IMG/VR virus record: IMGVR_UViG_3300000553_000110
Location: 1-38,795 of that record
Origin: a virus
DNA: 38,795 nucleotides
Direction: 5' to 3' (one strand)
Each line of letters starts with the position of its first letter. The stretch's first letter is position 1. The notes under the pieces were generated by a model. The model saw only the letters and a list, made by a program, of their open reading frames with translations. It did not search any database and was not told where the DNA came from. Shown here piece by piece: positions 11,219-18,426 of the stretch. Both the position numbers and the translations under genes were made by a program.

Positions 11219-11965
11219 TTAATCTAGATTTAGCACCTCATTTTGAGCCTTGAGAAATTCAAGAATCAACAAAGTTTCTTTCTTTTTCTTTTCACAATCA
11301 TACGTATTAATATGGTTCATATATTCATCGATTGTCATATTTCTACAACCAGTTTGAATATGAAATAATCCATCAGACATAGGAACATATACAAAAGTAT
11401 ATCCATCTGACCTAATAGACTGAGGGAAAAACTTAGAGACCTGAGCATTGCCAAAGACCCGAGCATTGCCAGATATCCGAGCGTCGCCAAAGACCTGAGC
11501 GTCGCCAAAGACCTGAGCGTCGCCAAAGACCTGAGCGTCGCCAGAGACAATAGCATTGCCAGATATCCAAGCATTGACAGAGACAATAGCATTGCCAGAT
11601 ATCCAAGCATTGACAGAGACAATAGCATTGACAGAGACAATAGCATTGCCAGAGACAATAGCATTGCCAGAGACAATAGCATTGCCAGAGACAATAGCAT
11701 TGCCAGATATCCAAGCATTGACAGAGACAATAGCATTGACAGAGACAATAGCATTGCCAGAGACAATAGCATTGCCAGAGACAATAGCATTGCCAGAGAC
11801 AATAGCATTGCCAGATATCCAAGCGTCGCCTTCTTGAGACAGATTAGCTTCAGATTCAATCCAGCCGCCAAGATCACCAGCCTTGACACCATGATGCTTG
11901 ATATCAATCAAAGCACGAATTTGCGTCAGGCCATTCTGCTTGTTTTTAGTCAATTCATATTTCAT
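11219..11965 (-). CDS. hexapeptide-repeat (beta-helix-like) protein
   Basis: 248 residues. After an N-terminal domain (MKYELTKNKQNGLTQIRALI, HHGVKAGDLGGWIESEANLS) come 22 exact hexapeptide units of the GNAIVS / GDAWIS / GDAQVF type, which should coil into a stacked beta-helix as in other GDAxVxGNA phage and bacterial proteins. A C-terminal domain follows (GYTFVYVPMSDGLFHIQTG, MTIDEYMNHIN). Within the array a six-unit block (four GNAIVS, VNAIVS, VNAWIS) is duplicated. GAAAGGAA is 8 nt before ATG 11965; ATG 11995 lies in the -10 and is rejected. The function of this family is not established; a surface- or scaffold-type role is a guess. Confidence 0.8.
   Translation of the reverse strand: MKYELTKNKQNGLTQIRALIDIKHHGVKAGDLGGWIESEANLSQEGDAWISGNAIVSGNAIVSGNAIVSGNAIVSVNAIVSVNAWISGNAIVSGNAIVSGNAIVSGNAIVSVNAIVSVNAWISGNAIVSVNAWISGNAIVSGDAQVFGDAQVFGDAQVFGDARISGNARVFGNAQVSKFFPQSIRSDGYTFVYVPMSDGLFHIQTGCRNMTIDEYMNHINTYDCEKKKKETLLILEFLKAQNEVLNLD
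11435..11830. repeat. 18-bp tandem repeats (22 units) coding the hexapeptides
   Basis: Units such as AGAGACAATAGCATTGCC on the plus strand, with near-perfect identity in the middle and a duplicated 108-bp super-unit. Because 18 is a multiple of three, all frames stay open, producing long shadow frames on both strands. Confidence 0.95.
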
Positions 11966-11993
11966 ATGGTATTCCTTTCGTTTTGATAGATCC

Positions 11994-12021
11994 ATTATAT
12001 CAGGGGTCGAATTAACGTAAA
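11994..12021 (-). promoter_or_regulatory. early-type promoter, TTTACG class
   Basis: TTTACGTTAATT - TATAATGG, 16 nt between hexamers, followed by the ATCAAAACGAAAGGAA leader. Drives the repeat protein and probably the RHH gene. Confidence 0.85.
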
Positions 12022-12073
12022 TGGGTCCACCGCATTTTTTTGAAAAAAATATCGGGCACTCTACCGGCTAGCA

Positions 12074-12123
12074 GGAATTAATGTCAACCCTCAGGCGATA
12101 AAATTTTTTGGTTGACATTAATT
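12074..12123. repeat. inverted pair of TTGACATTAATT elements after the SprT-like gene
   Basis: 12074-12087 (minus orientation) and 12112-12123 (plus orientation) form a 14-bp inverted repeat with about 20 bp between. The same 50-bp block recurs at 14050-14099. It may act as a hairpin terminator or a two-sided binding site. Confidence 0.75.
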
Positions 12124-12125
12124 TT

Positions 12126-12467
12126 TTAGATATAAATCCGATGAACGTAAGCCATTCTTTTCATACTACGCCAAAACGATGTATGATGACCAACCTCTAA
12201 TTGATGGTATATTTGAATAGCATGGACATATTCATGCGAAATGAGATTAACTGCTGTTTCATAACTATCAACATCAGGAATTAATCCCATTTCTATACAA
12301 TGAAACTCATCATTTGGAATACAATACCCGGCTTCGGTATCCATATCTTCTATCATGATATCAATCGATTCAAATGGCACATGATATTTGTAAAATGGAC
12401 TGATGGCGTAATTGCATATTGAGTCCAGAATATTCCATGCTCGGTCTTCGGTAAGAATATAATTCAT
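12126..12467 (-). CDS. SprT-like zinc metallopeptidase domain protein
   Basis: 113 residues. H78-E-Y-V-H82 is a zincin HExxH motif, and GHHTSFWRSMKRM supplies a third ligand region (H94/H95) in the spacing seen in SprT/Spartan-like proteins, which cut proteins crosslinked to DNA. The N-terminal part (MNYILTEDRAWNILDSIC) is helical. ATG 12467 is chosen because it overlaps the AAA+ gene stop as ATGA, indicating coupling. There is no separate ribosome site. Pairing with an AAA+ ATPase is notable, since an ATPase could feed or remodel substrates for the peptidase. Activity is inferred from the motif only. Confidence 0.7.
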   Translation of the reverse strand: MNYILTEDRAWNILDSICNYAISPFYKYHVPFESIDIMIEDMDTEAGYCIPNDEFHCIEMGLIPDVDSYETAVNLISHEYVHAIQIYHQLEVGHHTSFWRSMKRMAYVHRIYI

Positions 12468-13291
12468 CGGCAACATGTCACGCGCGCGATCTTTGACCAT
12501 TTGGAAGGAGAAGACTTTCGAATAGAAGCAACCTTAAGAGCCATACGCAGCGAAAGCTCACGCATGGTGTTTTGATTGTTTTCGATAAACTCGATAACTT
12601 CTTCCTGAGCAATCTTATTGAGACCACGATCAGAAAGAAGGCCAGACTTCAAGACTTGACGAATTCGAATCATATAATCACGCTTCGTTTTCATCTTAAG
12701 ATCAATATAATGAGAACGAGACAACATGGCCTGCAAATGAGGAGCAAGCTTATGACCTTTGTCAATCATGACGTCAAAGTCATAATTAGTAATGAATATG
12801 ATTGTGCCTTCAAAATCAAACTGCTTGGGCAGCTTAACCGCAGTCTCTTCATCATAAAGAGCACCCTCTGTCATGTAAGAGATAGTGCGCTTCTTACCCG
12901 TATCACATACGGCCTTGAGCATATTAAGGCTGGTGTCATCGAAAAACACCGTATCGGCATCATCAAATACCAGGACCTTACCTTTTTCGGCATGTTGATA
13001 CAACAGCTTGTAAAGACCTGTGGCCCGAACATAACCCTTGACCACTGTATGATTAATGCTATTGGGGTCCCATTGACTCAAACGATCTTCAATCGTATAA
13101 GACTTGCCGACACCGGCAGGTCCAGATACAATCATCGCTCGAACATCACCATGCATCGCAGCATCAGTCAAGTCCGAAAGAATTTCGAATCGTTCAGCAA
13201 TTCGAATTTCAATTTCTTGATCTGTCTCGTTTGAAACAGGCTCAAAACCAATAGAGTTTGAATTTTTACGTTGATAGACGCCGCGAGGCAT
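12464..13291 (-). CDS. AAA+ ATPase
   Basis: 275 residues from ATG 13291 (MPRGVYQRKNSN). Walker A GPAGVGKS at residues 57-64, Walker B VLVFDDAD at 106-113, a sensor-1-like IIFITNYDFD and a possible arginine finger in MLSRSHYIDL, then a helical C-terminal lid (NTMRELSLRMALKVASIRK). The basic N-terminus could bind DNA. AAA+ folds of this size act as helper or remodelling ATPases; the substrate is unknown. GAAAGGAAC is about 6 nt before the start. It overlaps the SprT-like gene by 4 nt. The promoter upstream is of the TTTACA class. Confidence 0.85.
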   Translation of the reverse strand: MPRGVYQRKNSNSIGFEPVSNETDQEIEIRIAERFEILSDLTDAAMHGDVRAMIVSGPAGVGKSYTIEDRLSQWDPNSINHTVVKGYVRATGLYKLLYQHAEKGKVLVFDDADTVFFDDTSLNMLKAVCDTGKKRTISYMTEGALYDEETAVKLPKQFDFEGTIIFITNYDFDVMIDKGHKLAPHLQAMLSRSHYIDLKMKTKRDYMIRIRQVLKSGLLSDRGLNKIAQEEVIEFIENNQNTMRELSLRMALKVASIRKSSPSKWSKIARVTCCR

Positions 13292-13319
13292 TGATTGTTC
13301 CTTTCGTTTTGATATGACC

Positions 13320-13347
13320 ATTATATCAAGGGTCGAATTAATGTAAA
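13320..13347 (-). promoter_or_regulatory. early-type promoter, TTTACA class
   Basis: TTTACATTAATT - TATAATGG, 16 nt between hexamers. Drives the AAA+/SprT-like pair. Confidence 0.85.
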
Positions 13348-13409
13348 CCTCCTGGAGAAATTTTTTTCAAAAAAATATCGGGCACCCTACCAGCTAGCAG
13401 GAATTAATG

Positions 13410-13736
13410 TCAATCGGCTTCGACCTCGATCCAGACATTTTTTCCGCCGATGTTGGGGTCATAGCCATCGATAATAAACCCAGGAGAACATCCGCAAGAG
13501 CACCCGGCTTTCTGAGACCAGCGATAGGTGATACGAGAAAGATCAACGTCAATCATAGTAAGTCCTTCCAACAGGACTTGTTTATATTGATCACGCGGCC
13601 GTGATCGACGGTTCATGATATTTTCTAAAATCGATTCATTCTTTGGATGAATATAAACACGAGTCTTAGGATCAAACCGACCGAATCGCGGAATGCCATT
13701 GTTTGAAATGGGTTGAGTGGTTACACTAATGCGCAT
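13410..13736 (-). CDS. conserved phage protein with a Cys cluster
   Basis: 108 residues. The basic first half (NESILENIMNRRSRPRDQYK) is followed by RITYRWSQKAGCSCGCSPGF, in which three Cys lie within five positions (GCSCGCSPG), a pattern I recall in a small uncharacterised phage family. A zinc or iron site is possible but unproven. AAGGAATAT lies about 7 nt before ATG 13736. It is the second gene of an operon with 13755-13943 (18 nt apart). The TGA lies in an isolated TTGACATTAATTCC (13400-13413). Confidence 0.7.
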   Translation of the reverse strand: MRISVTTQPISNNGIPRFGRFDPKTRVYIHPKNESILENIMNRRSRPRDQYKQVLLEGLTMIDVDLSRITYRWSQKAGCSCGCSPGFIIDGYDPNIGGKNVWIEVEAD

Positions 13737-13754
13737 AGTTATATTCCTTTTCTT

Positions 13755-13943
13755 TTAAAAGTTCCAAGTAGGACGAGGCGATCCCATAGTATAATATAGT
13801 TCTGGGTCATCTGGATCACACCAAGGTTGAGCCTCGAGCCAAGCGGTATATTCATCTACCTCAACAAGTTGTTCATATGTATGAGGTTCGGAGCAATGAA
13901 CCTCGATGCCAGCCGGAGTGGTGTACACATATTGTAGAGACAT
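13755..13943 (-). CDS. hypothetical protein (62 aa)
   Basis: MSLQYVYTTPAGIEVHCSEP begins a small acidic soluble protein with HTYEQLVEVDEYTAWLEAQP and a Pro-rich aromatic end (GSPRPTWNF). GAAAGGAAC sits 5 nt before ATG 13943. No domain recognised. It is the first gene of the minus-strand transcript leaving the divergent control region at 13944-14205. Confidence 0.65.
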   Translation of the reverse strand: MSLQYVYTTPAGIEVHCSEPHTYEQLVEVDEYTAWLEAQPWCDPDDPELYYTMGSPRPTWNF

Positions 13944-13969
13944 ATCGTTCCTTTCGTTTTGATATGACC

Positions 13970-13997
13970 ATTATATCTGGCGACAAATTAATGTAAA
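13970..13997 (-). promoter_or_regulatory. early-type promoter, divergent partner
   Basis: TTTACATTAATT - TATAATGG, 16 nt spacing. With its leader it is a near-perfect inverted copy (about 45 bp) of the plus-strand promoter at 14151-14178. Confidence 0.9.
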
Positions 13998-14150
13998 CCC
14001 CCTGGAGAAATTTTTTTGAAAAAAATATCGGGCACTCTACCGGCTAGCAGGAATTAATGTCAACCCTCAGGCGATAAAATTTTTTGGTTGACATTAATTT
14101 TTTTCGGTTTGACAAAAAGCCATATTTTTTTAAAAAAATTATGGCCCCGG
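13998..14150. other. divergent control region
   Basis: No gene. It contains A/T hairpins (TTTTTTTGAAAAAAA and TTTTTTTAAAAAAA), an isolated TTGACATTAATTCC in minus orientation (14050-14063), TTGACATTAATT in plus orientation (14088-14099) and another TTGACA at 14109-14114 without a good -10. The 14050-14099 block copies 12074-12123. Confidence 0.7.
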
Positions 14151-14178
14151 TTTACATTAATTTGTCGCCAGATATAAT
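14151..14178 (+). promoter_or_regulatory. early-type promoter on the plus strand
   Basis: TTTACATTAATT - TATAATGG, 16 nt spacing, then the ATCAAAACGAAAGGAAC leader. Drives 14206-15055. Confidence 0.9.
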
Positions 14179-14205
14179 GGTCATATCAAAACGAAAGGAA
14201 CAACA

Positions 14206-14463
14206 ATGAATAACACATATCAAGAACGAGTCGGTCGTTATCGGATTATTCGGCACGATGAATTGCCGGAATCTCATAAAGCTGAATATCGTTTAAAGGG
14301 AATTGATCCTGATGATAATTGGCAACTCATTTGGTCTTTTAGTGATCTTGCTGCTGCTGAAAATTGTCTAAACGATTGTAAAGAAGACGCTCCAGTCTGG
14401 TCGACCTATAAGTTGGTTGATGCTGGTAAAGAAGAATTTATTACACGTCAAGCATGGTTTTAG
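14206..14463 (+). CDS. hypothetical protein (85 aa)
   Basis: Starts MNNTYQERVGRYRIIRHDEL with GAAAGGAAC 6 nt upstream. The protein mixes strands and helices (DDNWQLIWSFSDLAAAENC, then VWSTYKLVDAG) and ends TRQAWF. No domain is recognised, although the IWSF-x-AxxxxC arrangement is reminiscent of small DUF-type phage proteins. It is the first of three plus-strand genes running from the divergent promoter, with the next only 9 nt away. Confidence 0.7.
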   Translation: MNNTYQERVGRYRIIRHDELPESHKAEYRLKGIDPDDNWQLIWSFSDLAAAENCLNDCKEDAPVWSTYKLVDAGKEEFITRQAWF

Positions 14464-14472
14464 GAGAAAAAA

Positions 14473-14883
14473 ATGTTTAAATTGAGTAATAATCGTGGTT
14501 TTCATATGACATTTGCAAATGAATACAAGGTATCCGTTCAATTTGGATCCCATACATATTCAAGCAATAGAGATATATCATGGGATGAACCAATTATTCC
14601 AGAGGCGGAATTGGTTGAGACTGCACTAATTGATCCTAATGGGAATTTTGTTGAATATGCTGGAGATGATGTGCAGGGATACAGAAATGCGGAGCAAGTG
14701 TTGGAACTTATGAATTATGCAGCTAGACAGGGATATAATATTCGAATTGGTGATGAAGTCTATCATAATGGACACGATTGCACAGTTTATCAAATAGTCG
14801 GAACAGATGTCTGGCTTAAATATAATGATCCTGTGGTTCGATATATTCAAGTCAAGCTTAAAGATTTAAAAAATGCACATTAA
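14473..14883 (+). CDS. conserved phage protein, function unknown
   Basis: 136 residues. TAGGAG lies 7 nt before ATG 14473, which decides the start over the internal ATG at 14506. The internal segment NEYKVSVQFGSHTYSSNR followed by WDEP and AELVETALIDPNG is a pattern I recall in small phage proteins; the second half (YNIRIGDEVYHNGHDCTVYQIVG) is strand-rich. Function unknown. The 3' end overlaps the next gene by 11 nt. Confidence 0.75.
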   Translation: MFKLSNNRGFHMTFANEYKVSVQFGSHTYSSNRDISWDEPIIPEAELVETALIDPNGNFVEYAGDDVQGYRNAEQVLELMNYAARQGYNIRIGDEVYHNGHDCTVYQIVGTDVWLKYNDPVVRYIQVKLKDLKNAH

Positions 14884-15055
14884 AGATAGTCTTGTAAAAG
14901 ATATGCTAGATCAACTTTATCGTGATGAAGAAAAAATACAAAAGTTGGTCAATTACATTAATCGTATGATAGAGGGCGATGAAGTATTTCCCGAATTAAC
15001 TGAAGATATGTTTAAATGGGGATATTGGGATAAAGATGGGCTTCAAATTGAATAG
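14873..15055 (+). CDS. hypothetical protein (60 aa)
   Basis: MHIKDSLVKDMLDQLYRDEE opens a small, mainly helical, acidic protein ending MFKWGYWDKDGLQIE. Its ATG lies inside the end of the preceding gene (11-nt overlap), implying coupling. It ends 4 nt before the convergent papain-like gene, with no terminator between. Function unknown. Confidence 0.65.
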   Translation: MHIKDSLVKDMLDQLYRDEEKIQKLVNYINRMIEGDEVFPELTEDMFKWGYWDKDGLQIE

Positions 15056-15059
15056 AAAA

Positions 15060-15821
15060 TTAAGAACGAATAGTCCAGGCATCTGTTCCTAGTTGATTAT
15101 TTTCTAAATACTCACCGGGAATCCAGAAATGACCGCGATCTCCCCAATCAACTCCCCAACTGTTTCTTACTTCATAGTATCTTCGGCCCATTCCTTGAAA
15201 GTTTTCATCGTATCCAATTACGGCTACAGCATGTCCACCTAGACAATTTTCATATTGACTTGGCATTGGTACTACACCTGTTCTGGCTACTGAGTCAGAT
15301 TCAAAAGATTGAAAGATTTGAATCCCTAACATAAATGGATATCCATCAACTAAACATTGTCTATAATCATTGGCGTCGCCATCATCAAGACTAAAATACT
15401 GTGTAATCTTATTAAGAGCGCCTTCTTGTAATTCAATAGGTGGAGGCTGCACAGTAAATTTAGATATATCATATGGCCAATGTTCTTCCAAGCCTATTCC
15501 TTTTGCATTGAGAACTTTTATGGCGTCTCTTAAATAGGCTCCACTATCATGATCTATTGTACCTTCTAATTCTCTTTCCCAATAATAAAGAGCAAGGCGA
15601 GAATAAGGTCCGCCGCCGTGTTCATATGTAAAAATACCTGTGGCGGCATGGGCAGAACAACTGCCTAATTCACCCTGATCATATGGTAATTCTTTAAATC
15701 GATTTCTTAAACTAACCTTTTCAGGAAAAATAGGGTTATCTTCAATAGAACGAACTGCTCTAAATCTAATATCTGTAGGATCTTTAGGATCTTTTAGATA
15801 ACCATATTTTCTTGTAATCAT
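15060..15821 (-). CDS. papain-family (C1) cysteine protease
   Basis: 253 residues with all the landmarks of a mature papain-like enzyme: catalytic C55 in DQGELGSCSAHAATG, the oxyanion Gln Q49, H197 in CLGGHAVAVIGY, and N220 in VRNSWGVDWGDRGHFWIP. There is no signal peptide and only a short N-terminal extension, so it is not an obvious zymogen. It follows the 809-residue virion protein with a one-base TAATG overlap and so is expressed late, with structural genes. It might process virion proteins, act on the host at entry or assist lysis; the sequence does not decide. It is distinct from the gp21 prohead protease. Confidence 0.85.
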   Translation of the reverse strand: MITRKYGYLKDPKDPTDIRFRAVRSIEDNPIFPEKVSLRNRFKELPYDQGELGSCSAHAATGIFTYEHGGGPYSRLALYYWERELEGTIDHDSGAYLRDAIKVLNAKGIGLEEHWPYDISKFTVQPPPIELQEGALNKITQYFSLDDGDANDYRQCLVDGYPFMLGIQIFQSFESDSVARTGVVPMPSQYENCLGGHAVAVIGYDENFQGMGRRYYEVRNSWGVDWGDRGHFWIPGEYLENNQLGTDAWTIRS

Positions 15822-18250
15822 TAGGACATTGCTTCCTGTGCTATGATATGAACACCAACATTTGCTGCATTACTGGATGTTGTTATTGCAACTGTTAAAA
15901 CATCAGTTAGATTTCCAGATATTGTATTATATAATGGAAAGAAATAAGATAAATCTAATTCTTGTAAACCAGAACCTCCAGCTGGAGAAGTAAGAGCAAA
16001 TACCACTTCGCCGCCAGATAATGCTGTGGCGCTAATATCTCTCATTGCAAATGAATTGTTTGATCCTAATCCGGTTAAATTAAGAGTTGCACCATTTGCA
16101 ATTGTAAAACCAACAGCCTGAGTTAATTGCCCAGAAATTGTATTGGTTGAATTAATATTTGCAAGAGTGGAGAAGTTTGCGCCGGTTAAAAGAATTGGAC
16201 TAGAAGTAGTCGATGAAATTAATTCAACAATGCATTGAGCATCTGCTGAAATATACATTTTCTTTGGTAATAATTGACCTCGATCAATTAATCCAATTTG
16301 ATAAGGAGTGTTGGCCATTGTACTAGTATTAGCAATTGGGCCGCCTGTAATTATATCACCAAAAGTAATTACACTTGAATTACTGGCCGTAATACGTGCG
16401 GTTAATCCGGTATTGGCGGTTCCACCTTGTTGTGGGAAGTAAATATGTCTACCGACCAAAGTATTATTGGTATATGTATTAGCAATAACATTTGTTTGTG
16501 CGGCTGTGGTCGTTGTGGATATTACATATGCAGATGAATTGACATATGTTATGGTGGAACCGGCGGGAATACCAGAACTAGCGGAAGTTACAGATTGTCC
16601 AATAAATATATTTGCGGTGCCTCCCGGAATTGTAATAATATTATTACTATTTCCCCAACTCGATAATGTTGATGACGCTAATACACCATCAAATACTGTA
16701 TTAGGAGTATTAAGTGTAATTTGTGTTGTATTGCTAGATGTATTTGTAGCATTATAGGTAGAATTGCCACTTAATTCAATTACGCCCATGACTCTAGGTG
16801 CAACTGATAAAACAGGATATCGTGTCGTACTAGCACTAACTGTACGTTTAATAGCAGTATTGGTCATACCATATGAATAAGTAAATCCGCGTTGCTCATC
16901 CTGACCGCCCTCAACAATTACAGATACTCCCCAGTGATACATATCATTCTGTGAAGTGGTAGCACCAACATTTCTTTGTTCATATCGAACAGGAAGATTG
17001 CCTGTTCTGGACCATGGAGATATTTGAGCAGGAAATGCAAATTGATTAGTTTGTGCATTTGTTGTATTAATTGGGCCTTTATTTCCAAATCCAACATAAT
17101 GTAAAACTACCCATTCGCCATTAATGACTACCCCCCAGCGTGTCATACCAGCACCATACCAAGTATATTCCATCCAAAGCATTTGAATACGTGACCAATC
17201 AATAGAATTTATTGTTGCTTGGTCACCATTCCATATAGGTAGTGGATAACGTGAATCTGTAGGAATACCATTTTGTGTTCCATGGTTTTGAATACCGGCT
17301 GAGTTTACATCGGATCGAATTACACAATACATACCAAAAGGATTTGCTAGAGAAGTAAAAGTATAACTAGTACCTGTGGTGGTGGTTGTAGTTGCGGAAC
17401 TAATTCCAACTGCTGTACTATTAATAATGTTAGTTATAACGGTATTATAGGGAATAGCAATTACACCACTAGGATCTACTTTTGAAATACTAGGATTGAT
17501 ATTAGGTCCAGTTACCTGCATACCAATATACATGTTTGCAGTATTGGATAATCCAGTAAGAAAATTTTGACCAGCAACACTGCTTGCTGTGTAGGTTGTG
17601 CTGGTATTTGTAAATGTTGGATCAGCTTGTTCCATAAATATGCCATTACCATCATCAAAAAAACCAACTCGTTGACGTTGACCAGTTTGTGCTGTACCAA
17701 AATTAACGGCGGTGGACATGACCATCGTTTTACCGGGCTGATACCGATGATATGGTCTAGTTTGACGAACAGTAATATCACCATTTGCTGTAGATAAACG
17801 CATTCTAACACCACCAGACCCGGGTAGTTGTAAAATATTCGAACCTTTACCTAATACTACTGAACCACTACTAACCGTAGTCGTCGGAGCTTGACTTAGT
17901 GTAATAGAATTAGAACCCGCCGTAGTATTGACTGCTACGACATATGAACCGGTTGAAATTGCACCAGAAGCCGTACTGAATACCGGCATACCAATAATGA
18001 CATTACCAGTAGCAGAGCTTGTGTTGATTGTATTACCGGATGTTCCAGTGGCTGTAATTGTTGTTGTCGGAGAAAAAATATAATTTTCCCATCGCATTGG
18101 CTGTGAACCATATTCAAAATCTGCTTCATAAATATTTTGGTGTCTTGATGTTCTTAGACGACCCAAATTATCCATAGAACCAAATTTAGCGCCCATTGCC
18201 GGAGCCATTGGTTGAATTACTGTATTATTTGCGGGTTGCTTAAATGTCAT
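15821..18250 (-). CDS. large virion structural protein with repeated beta-modules
   Basis: 809 residues. The conserved core (MGAKFGSMDNLGRLRTSRHQ, RQTRPYHRYQPGKTM, GQRQRVGFFDDGNG, MLWMEYTWYGAGMTRWGVV, LPVRYEQRN, HWGVSVIVEGG) matches a virion protein type I recall from marine T4-like phages, without an assigned role. It is interrupted by Thr/Ser/Asn-rich insertions near residues 60-135, 215-305 and 510-600, each of the form IG-x-V...GIPxGSxIT-x-V, probably beta-sandwich modules. GGAGAATTAT precedes ATG 18250 and a late promoter lies 45 nt upstream. It comes directly after gp23, suggesting a capsid-decoration or fibre role. Confidence 0.7.
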   Translation of the reverse strand: MTFKQPANNTVIQPMAPAMGAKFGSMDNLGRLRTSRHQNIYEADFEYGSQPMRWENYIFSPTTTITATGTSGNTINTSSATGNVIIGMPVFSTASGAISTGSYVVAVNTTAGSNSITLSQAPTTTVSSGSVVLGKGSNILQLPGSGGVRMRLSTANGDITVRQTRPYHRYQPGKTMVMSTAVNFGTAQTGQRQRVGFFDDGNGIFMEQADPTFTNTSTTYTASSVAGQNFLTGLSNTANMYIGMQVTGPNINPSISKVDPSGVIAIPYNTVITNIINSTAVGISSATTTTTTGTSYTFTSLANPFGMYCVIRSDVNSAGIQNHGTQNGIPTDSRYPLPIWNGDQATINSIDWSRIQMLWMEYTWYGAGMTRWGVVINGEWVVLHYVGFGNKGPINTTNAQTNQFAFPAQISPWSRTGNLPVRYEQRNVGATTSQNDMYHWGVSVIVEGGQDEQRGFTYSYGMTNTAIKRTVSASTTRYPVLSVAPRVMGVIELSGNSTYNATNTSSNTTQITLNTPNTVFDGVLASSTLSSWGNSNNIITIPGGTANIFIGQSVTSASSGIPAGSTITYVNSSAYVISTTTTAAQTNVIANTYTNNTLVGRHIYFPQQGGTANTGLTARITASNSSVITFGDIITGGPIANTSTMANTPYQIGLIDRGQLLPKKMYISADAQCIVELISSTTSSPILLTGANFSTLANINSTNTISGQLTQAVGFTIANGATLNLTGLGSNNSFAMRDISATALSGGEVVFALTSPAGGSGLQELDLSYFFPLYNTISGNLTDVLTVAITTSSNAANVGVHIIAQEAMS

Positions 18251-18294
18251 ATAATTCTCCGATTCATTAATTCATCAACAAAAGATGCTATGTG

Positions 18295-18302
18295 TATTTA
18301 TA
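18295..18302 (-). promoter_or_regulatory. T4-type late promoter
   Basis: TATAAATA on the minus strand, 45 nt before the 809-residue virion protein gene. Confidence 0.75.
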
Positions 18303-18320
18303 CGATCTGGGTTTTAACAT

Positions 18321-18347
18321 AAAAAAGAGGGTTCCATTCGAACCCTC
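18321..18347 (-). terminator. rho-independent terminator
   Basis: GAGGGTTC-GAATG-GAACCCTC followed by TTTTTT. It separates gp23 transcripts from the downstream gene, which has its own late promoter just after it. Confidence 0.9.
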
Positions 18348-18426
18348 CAGTTTGTCTTTAATTTTCTTGTTATTGTTTATTTATCATGATTGTATTTGGG
18401 ATTGCGGCAATGCAAAATATGAATAC

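Noticed and set aside
11435-11830. CRISPR array
   Set aside because: Units are directly adjacent with no spacers and code hexapeptides; no cas genes are nearby. The 60-bp repeats at 38543-38795 are likewise coding.
11335-11907. Leu/Ser-rich and Cys/Trp-rich alternative frames over the 18-bp repeats
   Set aside because: They are by-products of an 18-bp repeat; the frame with the GNAIVS hexapeptides and flanking domains has the promoter and ribosome site.
12572-13234. 220-residue plus-strand frame
   Set aside because: It is antisense to the AAA+ ATPase, which has clear Walker motifs, a promoter and a ribosome site; the plus frame has neither.
9835-13321. ATG starts giving MDISKRK, MDLSKRK or MVISKRK at the genes ending 9146, 11219 and 12464
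   Set aside because: These ATGs lie in the TATAATGG of the promoter, upstream of the expected RNA start; the next ATG has the ribosome site and fits the families.
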